Assembly: GCA_018907035.1 (NCBI GenBank)
Contig: JACCIC010000219.1
Location: 1 to 64,000, forward strand
Direction: 5' to 3'
From: Sycobia sp. Sy_11
Lineage: Eukaryota > Arthropoda > Insecta > Hymenoptera > Epichrysomallidae
DNA length: 64,000 nucleotides
Shown here: positions 57,437-64,000 of the stretch, piece after piece
How positions within the stretch are numbered: the first letter of the stretch is position 1
Layout: each line of letters starts with the position of its first letter
The notes under the pieces: generated by a model
Databases searched by the model: none
What the model was told of the DNA's origin: nothing
What the model saw: only the letters and a program-made list of their open reading frames with translations
Program-made: the position numbers and the translations under genes

Positions 57437-58930
57437 TTAGGAGCCGAAGTTAGTTTCCAACCTCCACGTTTAGATGGGGATATACTCGTAAATAGTACGA
57501 AAAGTTAGATGTTTCGGATCAAGTACTTATTTTTCAGTTTGAGCATTTACCAATAAAAATTAGCTAGCAGGAGCCATCATTTGTGTAAGCATTATAATTT
57601 CTTAATCAGTGAAAAATGAATCGTGGCAAATCGTTTTTTCTACATGTCTTTTTGTACTATTTTGATTTAAAGAAAAGTGTCGCAGAAACTTATCCAATGC
57701 TTTAAGAATGTTATTGCGAACAAGCTCCATCGCTTACAACATGCAAAGAGTTGTTTCGGTGGTTTCAAAGTGGAGATACGGATGTTAATGACAAAAATCG
57801 TTCTGGACAACCGAAAAAGTTTGAAGATAGTGAATTACAAGCATTATTGGACGAAAACTCAGCTCCAACTGTGAAAGAACTCGCTTATGAGTTAGAAGTC
57901 AGTGACAGAGCAGCTGGCAAGCGTTTACATGTGATGGAAAAGATTCATAAAGGAAGATGGATGCCACAAGATTTGACCGAAAGTACCTTATGAATCGACA
58001 CAACATCGCACTGTCTTTGCTTGCCAGGCAAAAAGAGAAGAGTATTTTGTGGCATATTATGACTGGTGATGGAAAGTGGATCTACTATAACAATCCTAAG
58101 TGCAAAAAGTGATTGGTGAATCCAGGCCAACCGTCCACATTCACACTAAAGCGGAATATCCACAGCCAAAACCTATTGCTGTGCATTTGGTGGGACCAAC
58201 AGGGTGTGCTGTACTACAAACTACTAAAACCGAATAAAACTGTCACTACCGAGGTATACAAACGCAAACTGAATAATTTGCAACAGAAATTGATCGAACA
58301 TAGACCAGCAATCGCGAGCAATAGGTGCAAAGTCATTCTCTTGCATGACAACGCTCGGCCACATATTGCAAAAGTCGTCAAAAACACCCTGTTGGTGCTC
58401 GCGTGAGAAGTGTTGTCGTGCCCCGCATACTCGCTAGACATAGCGCCTTCTGATTACCAACAGGCTGTGCTGTACGACGAGCTGCTAACACAGAATGAAA
58501 CCATCACTGCCGGGGTATACATTATACTGCATCGATAAAATTGTTCAAGGCATTTAAATTATCGGAGCGGTTGCATAACCTTTAGAGGTTTTTACAGAGC
58601 CATCTATATTTTTTGCGTTAATATAGTTGGAACATTCGTAAAGCATCTTATATAAATTTTTTATGAAATACATGAGAAGATGTATTTAAAATTGTTACTA
58701 TGTGAAGAACACATCAAACTCGCCTAACTATTTTATTTTTGTTAAAAGTTGTTTTTTAAATATTGCATTTATTTTTTATAAAATTATTATAAGATTGTTT
58801 TTTAAATAAATTTAATGAATGTAATGCAAAGATCTATAATACAATACAGTACAATATACGTGTATCCATTTACCATCATAAATGTCCTTTTTCCATTAAA
58901 AAAAGTTTGGAAACGAAGTTCGCCTCCTAA
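57437..58930 (+). mobile_element. mariner element with internal rearrangement
   Basis: Left TIR TTAGGAGCCGAAGTTAGTTT (57437) after TA; right TIR AAACGAAGTTCGCCTCCTAA (ends 58930). Same family as the 16648 mariner. The right flank (CAAAACG) lacks the expected TA and PLE sequence, so the 3' junction is rearranged. A repeat of the WDQQGVLYYKLLKPN-type stretch appears again near 58464-58520 (AVLYDELLTQNETITAGVY), inserted after the third Asp motif. Confidence 0.8.
57616..58530 (+). pseudogene. mariner transposase, frameshifted
   Basis: Start MNRGKSFF (57616). Helix-turn-helix region WFQSGDTDVNDKNRSGQPKK and ELAYELEVSDRAAGKRLH (57755-57930), then IMTGDGKWIYYNN (first Asp, near 58060), HSQNLLLCIWWDQQGVLYYK (58154-58220), LLHDNARPHIAKVV (second Asp, 58339) and YSLDIAPSDY (third Asp, near 58432-58460). 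Stops lie at 57699, near 57990, at 58109 and after LLVLA. The C-terminal end (PERWEKV region) is missing. Confidence 0.8.
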
Positions 58931-59394
58931 CAAAACGAATTCTTTGCAACGCTCTTTTACTGCAATTCCAGGGAACTAAATTTAGATGTAACCCAGTATT
59001 TGCCTCAGTTTTGTGATACTTTATTTAACTATCATTTCAGCAATACATTACCAAACATATCATGTTCTGTTGATATGCTAGTTAAATAAAATACATGTAT
59101 TATAATTAGTAAATTACAGAAGTAAATCTACTACAAAAATTACTTGTATTTAATTTCTTATTTTTTATTGGATGTACATGAAATTTTGCAGCGTTTGTCA
59201 AAAGATGTCACCAGTGTATCGCGGGCAGAAATGTCAGACCTTATGTTTTATATTTGTAGGTTGTGTATCTGTGAACATCTGTGCAGTATTATATTTGAGC
59301 ATTTCTTTCGGTGTAATTTATTTTATCAAGCACAATTATGCCATGTTTCCAGCCAAATAAACGTCATTTGCGGGTGGTAGCGTTGCTTCTATTT
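58931..59394. other. Unidentified sequence
   Basis: A short stretch with acceptor-like TTTTGCAG and donor-like GTAG|GTTGTG frames an open segment (RLSKDVTSVSRAEMSDLMFY, 59194-59255). I do not recognise it and cannot link it to neighbouring exons. Confidence 0.25.
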
Positions 59395-59720
59395 TTTAAT
59401 AGGAGAAAATGTGCTAATGAGGCCTATGGTTTGCTTTTTTTGGAAACGTATGGGGTAGAATGTATTGGCGAATCGACGTGCCGTGAGTCGTTCAAATGAT
59501 TCGAAAGTAGTGTCTTTGAAGTTGAAAGCCGGAAAGCCGAAAAGTTTTGAAGACGAAGAATTAGATGCATTGCAGGATGTGTATCCGTGTCAGATTCGAG
59601 AAGAAAGTTCACATCATTGGGCGTTACGCTAGAAAGCAATCGAACCAAACTTATTTGTTTGAAGCAAGCGATACAGGAGAAATGGATAGAATATGAGACA
59701 ATGCAAGTGCATGCCATTTT
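59395..59720 (+). pseudogene. mariner N-terminal relic
   Basis: Plus-strand fragments KCANEAYGLLFLETYGVECI (59408-59467), ESTCRESFK, FEVESRKAEKF and EDEELDALQDVYPCQ (59550-59590) follow the mariner helix-turn-helix layout. No catalytic core. Confidence 0.55.
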
Positions 59721-61229
59721 TCATCAGAATAAAGCTCAGTTACATGTTATGGACATTCGCAATAACTCATTTATTTATATTTTCTAAAATGAAAATCAAA
59801 CTTTAGATATATTATTTTTCTATTAGCTTGATGAATTTTGGAGAAAATTATATTCCATATCATATCAATGGTCCTGTGTCCCCGCAAACGGACAAGGTGT
59901 AGTATGGACGGCGGTGACCCTTTCCTCCAGATATGCCACGCTATAATGGCCTTGGATAATCTTTAGAGTGCCAAGATTTAAGAAATTTTAAAAGCTCTGT
60001 TTTTCTACAAAAAAGTGAGGTGAGGCCATGCACAAAAGACTAAACTAAGGGCAAGCCTTTGACAGATCGAAGCATGACGCCTTCAGGCTTCATCCGGCCC
60101 GGTACTGTAATTCTAATTGATATTGTCGAACATCCAATTTTGACATTTAAAGTCGTAAATACCTGCAACATTGTAAACTAGGGTAATTATGGTTGAGACC
60201 TAAATGTTTGTACTAAATTTAACATTATTTTGAAAAATCATCGATATGAAGTATAGAAAAAAAAAGTTTTTGCAATTTTAGTGGTAATACATGATACATC
60301 GTGCGCAAAGGTTATTATGGTAGCAGAAACACATCTGAAATTCATATTAAAATATTCCTTATCTAAGGTGGCGGACAACAAGTTTCGACATTTTCAGTTG
60401 TATATATGTAAAACTTTGTACAATACGAAGATGATACAGATTTTAGAGAATTCTTAATTCAAGTTGTCCGATAACCATTTTAGTTATTTATAGTCGTACA
60501 TACAATATATGGTATATCTAGAATGCATCTTAATTATCCATACAATTCAGCCACGTTCTACTAATTTCTTTAGCGGTCCAGGGTATTTATTTAGTTTCAT
60601 ACTCAAAAAATGTACTTCAAAAAATGTTCACAATACAATTCTTCGTAATTTATAATAAATTGCAGTATTATAATAAAAAGAAATTAAATCAATGAAAATG
60701 AAAAATATTGCCATTACATAAGTAAATTCTATAATCTAAGTTCGGAAATTCGTGTTAATATTCATAACGAGGTACAACCTTTTTCAATTACAAAAATTGC
60801 ACCTAAATACTCAGCCATTATTGAATATAATGTATGATACGTCATGTTATAAAATGAATAATATTTAAATGGCAATCTTATTTTTATGAATTCTGAATTT
60901 ACCTCAGTTGGTTATTGTGGGCTTACTATTATGTTAAAGATTATATGTGCCGCTATTTTTCTAATTTCTAATGCGTAAAACTTTGGGTGCACTATATTTC
61001 TATTTTTTTTCTATCTCAGGCTATACTACTACTAGATATAAATCCTGCGACAGTCGATGTATATTTTTGCATCCAGTTTTCGGAAACTTTTTTATGATTT
61101 TATTATTACTATATATCCTATGACTGGGAATATATTTTTGAACATTTTATATAGTAACATACGTGATTTTATTAATAAAACAACTTTTTAACTAAGCATT
61201 AACACATGTTACAATATCTTAAATATGTA
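59721..61229. other. AT-rich region, no gene seen
   Basis: A GC-richer patch at 59870-60110 is unrecognised. The rest is AT-rich. Confidence 0.4.
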
Positions 61230-62467
61230 AGGCACAGTGTAACCATAAAGTTTTAGCATTAGGAGTGCAAATGATGCAGTAAATGTATACAATTTTTTCC
61301 ATAAAGTTTTTATCTAAAATAGGCTCCATTAGAAGTAATACACAAATTGGCACGATCTTTCAGTCATGCCTTTTAAAAATTTCTCTTTTGGAATACTTTT
61401 TCATTTCGTTGTAACAGCTTCTTGTATCTCGTTTATCGACGCAAAACTGTTGTATTTCAAGTCCATTTTTAATGAAAATTGGAAGAAGTTAAAGAGACTT
61501 AAATCAGGCGAGTATGGTGGGTGACTAAGTACAAAAACCATTTTTTGGTCAAAAATTGCGTGCTAGTTGCCAGGATAGGTGCTGGTGCGGTATCGTGAAA
61601 GAGGAAAGAAGAGTGGTTTTTCTACAACTCGGGTCTAACACGCGCAAATCTTTTACACAAGCGTTAGAGCTCTTGTTGGTAGAATGCAGCATTCGCAGTA
61701 ATAGTACCTTGAGGAACAAATTCTATGTTGAAACTTTAGAATAAAATACAATTAACATTGTCTGAATTTTTGATTTTTGGCGTTTCGTTGCAGGCTCGTC
61801 TGCAAAATAATAACTTTTATTATCTGTAATAATAGTTTAAAGAAAATTTAGCTGCGCTTCAATCATTTCCAGCAAGTCACGTACATGGGAAACTCATTGC
61901 TCTCGTTGTTCGTCAATGAGCGCGTGTGGAACGAAACACGTTCACACCTTTTTTTCAAGTTGTTGGTTATAATACGTTGAATGGTGGATTTCAGTATTCT
62001 AATAAGTACTTAATTAATTTACAACTAAAATTACGGTTCTCCTTTAACGTAGCTGCGACTTTGTCGATGTTATTGTCACTCTTCGCGGTGCATGGCCGCC
62101 TATTTCTTTAGTCGTCTTCAACCGACTCTGTACTTGTCTGAAAGAGGTTATACTATCAAAAAACTGTAGTACGAGATATAACACATTCATCATAAGCCAT
62201 TTTTAACATTCATTCGTTTCCGTTACACTTTTACAAACATAAAAGAAAAATTTAATTACAACACGTTGTTCGATATTTTTATTCATTTTAAACTTGAATT
62301 GATACTCCCCTTCAAACTGCTACGGACAGCTGTATGTAATTCGATGAAATTGAAACTTTATAAAGAGGTAGAGGAAGGTTCTAGCAACAAGTGGCCAAAG
62401 TTTTATGAATGGTGCAAGTAGTACGGATTTTATACCCGTAGTCTTACAACTTTTTGGACACACTGTG
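61230..62467 (-). mobile_element. mariner relic with recognisable TIRs
   Basis: About 1.24 kb. Left end CACAGTGTAACCATAAAGTT (61233); right end AACTTTTTGGACACACTGTG (to 62467), followed by TA (62468-62469). The minus-strand transposase is decayed: N-terminus NKNIEQRVVIKFF near 62280, IEFVPQGTITANAAFYQQEL near 61700, a second-Asp-like LFHDTAPAP near 61595, third-Asp region HPPYSPDLSLFNFFQF near 61510 (Asp of the CDFF/SDY site changed to N) and SINEIQEAVT near 61430. Stops are frequent. Confidence 0.7.
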
Positions 62468-63204
62468 TATGTTAAATTTAATTACTATTTCAATTGTATG
62501 TGTAATATGTATTTCAATTTTGTAAATATCATGAATACATGAGGAATAAATACTATGATTAACAAAAGTTCACGATTCATTATTTTTATATACAAAATAA
62601 TATATTATTTTTATATAAAATAATAAATTTTTTTACATATAAAAAACAACGTTTTATATAAACAAAAACACTCATTTAAAGGTATATAATATTTATCATA
62701 TGATGATTGACTTACCATACAAAATAGACAATTAGATAAAAAAACTAAAGTTAGAATAAATTAAATTTTGGAAAAATGATGTTAAAATATTATATTAAAT
62801 TTGAGGAATTATTATTAATATTATTATAGCTACATAATAATGGAATTCTGCATGTTTTGCCCGAAGTCGCCTGTTGATGCACAGCCAGTATAGCCTTTAT
62901 ATACTAATTATGATAAATTTCTTCATGAGTTTCCTAATTTAAATATTACGTAAATATATAAGCGGTTGGGTTGAATATTATCTTTATCTATTGTAGATTT
63001 TTCTTATAAGATGCTATTCTTTTACATAATTGAATTAGTTAATGTTGAAAAAATGTAGAACCAACAAATTAGAACGATCGTTCGTTTTGATTAGTTATCA
63101 TTATATTAATTTTGAATAGTTTTTATACTATTTGCATTTATAGGCTTCCTATAAGTAATATAGCAAAATACGTCATTGTATATTTTTTAATTATTACAGT
63201 ATTT
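62468..63204. other. AT-rich region, no gene seen
   Basis: No ORF or repeat of note. Confidence 0.5.
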
Positions 63205-63345
63205 AAAATTCTTTAATAAATATTTTTATCGGCCTTACAGTCTTTATAATATAATATATTATTATATTATAAAATTTTAAAATAAAATATAAAATTATAA
63301 AATAATGACAGTCAGACTGTTCTTGTTTATGTTCATCCTCGTAGA
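63205..63345 (-). mobile_element. Inverted PLE pLTR fragment
   Basis: Reverse complement of the pLTR tail: the minus strand gives GAACATAAACAAGAACAGTC with TGACTGTCATTATT (63346-63303) and GACTGTAAGGCCGATAAAAA (63243-63223). It abuts a plus-strand PLE 3' fragment at 63345/63346. Confidence 0.8.
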
Positions 63346-63832
63346 TTATTTTGAAGAATCCCAATAATGTAAATTTAATGTTTGAGTCAAGTAAATTGGA
63401 CAACACCTATCATTCCTTATTAATAAAAAATGTGTATTTCGCATTTAAGTTAAGAAAGGGGAGTCCTATAAATGTTATACTAATACATTTAGAGTGAGGA
63501 TGGAGTATATAAAGTAGCATAATGAGTTTTTCAATTTAGTTTAGTTCTTGAGGATAAACCATAGCGGTTCGAAACGTCGGACACCGAGGTGATTCTAAAT
63601 TTAAGGTTCTCCTTTAGTAACATAGGATATTGCTTTTATTTTTATTTTATTTTATTTATTATTAATTTAATTTTATTTTGATTTTTAATTTTTAATAGAA
63701 TTTATTGTAGTAATAATTTTTATTTCGGTTCAATGGGGGTGAACATAAAAAAGGACAGTCTGACTGTCATTATTTTAGCTAATATATTATATTATAAAGA
63801 CTGTAAGATTGATAAACATATTTATTCGGGTT
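63346..63832 (+). mobile_element. PLE 3' end with pLTR
   Basis: The last coding codons (KNPNNVNLMFESSKLDNTYH, 63355-63412) are followed by the 3' UTR, a hammerhead-like motif (63545-63583), an AT tract, GTGAACATAAAAAAGGACAG (63739) and the tail ACTGTAAGATTGATAAACAT (63800). Confidence 0.8.
63545..63583 (+). ncRNA. Hammerhead-like motif, second PLE subfamily
   Basis: TTCTTGAGGATAAACC, loop ATAGC, GGTT, CGAAACGTCGGAC. Stem II AACC/GGTT and GAAAC are intact, and the possible cleavage triplet is GTC. The core reads TTGAGGA instead of CTGANGA, which would weaken activity. Confidence 0.55.
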
Positions 63833-64000
63833 AAGGCGTGCAAGCGGGAAGGGAAATAAAATGATTTTATCTTAATAAAACAGATTTTGGTCGACTTATA
63901 TAATTAATTTTATTAAATTTAAATTATTATAATTTGAATGATAAAAAAAGCGAAACACAAATTTAAAAAACAGTTCTAACACAGTAGTAGGATATTTCGG
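63833..64000. other. AT-rich end of window
   Basis: Nothing recognised. Confidence 0.4.

Noticed and set aside
59160..59370. Possible host exon bounded by splice-like sites
   Set aside because: No recognisable family and no partner exon in phase. The signals are common in AT-rich DNA.

Overview
The window looks like a TE-rich stretch of insect nuclear DNA, most likely hymenopteran and possibly an ant. This rests on the AT-rich composition, the short phase-consistent introns, and the crowding of mariner elements, hammerhead-bearing Penelope-like elements (PLEs), BEL/Pao and Gypsy LTR elements and a tRNA-derived SINE. The species cannot be named from the sequence alone. No bacterial-type operon, CRISPR array, rRNA gene or free-standing tRNA gene was seen.

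The only host gene recognised with confidence is the Integrator complex subunit 5 gene (INTS5), on the + strand. Ten exons run from 20337 to 31451 and encode about 818 residues of the middle and C-terminus. The N-terminal roughly 200 residues expected from the family were not found. Eight of the nine visible introns are 57-681 bp. The other one, 22694-30196, has swollen to 7.5 kb and holds a decayed BEL/Pao element.

Layout. 1-9388: a PLE cluster with one inverted fragment, then three head-to-tail copies. One copy keeps an intact 816-residue reverse transcriptase/GIY-YIG ORF, and each pLTR carries a hammerhead ribozyme motif. 9389-10470: a 60-bp minisatellite whose orientation flips inside the array. 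10960-16000: tail-like repeats, a mariner relic, and microsatellite-rich DNA with no recognisable gene. 16020-18345: PLE ends hit by a mariner, which was itself hit by a piggyBac-like MITE. 19252-19486: a fold-back repeat. 20337-31451: INTS5. 31529-31742: a SINE with a 13-bp target duplication. 33240-42180: decayed mariner, Gypsy gag and pol on both strands, an envelope-glycoprotein-like relic, a second SINE copy and a GA-rich minisatellite. 42180-53700: mostly AT-rich non-coding DNA with microsatellites, some GC-richer TE-like blocks, a nearly full-length mariner (47018-48301) and a long inverted repeat. 53710-58930: several PLE fragments in opposing orientations plus two more mariners. 59395-62467: two mariner relics. 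63205-63832: another inverted-plus-direct PLE end.

Apart from INTS5, the coding capacity belongs to selfish elements, almost all broken. The most notable structures are the ribozyme-bearing PLE arrays, the 5'-inverted PLE insertions, and the nested insertions whose target duplications can still be read.
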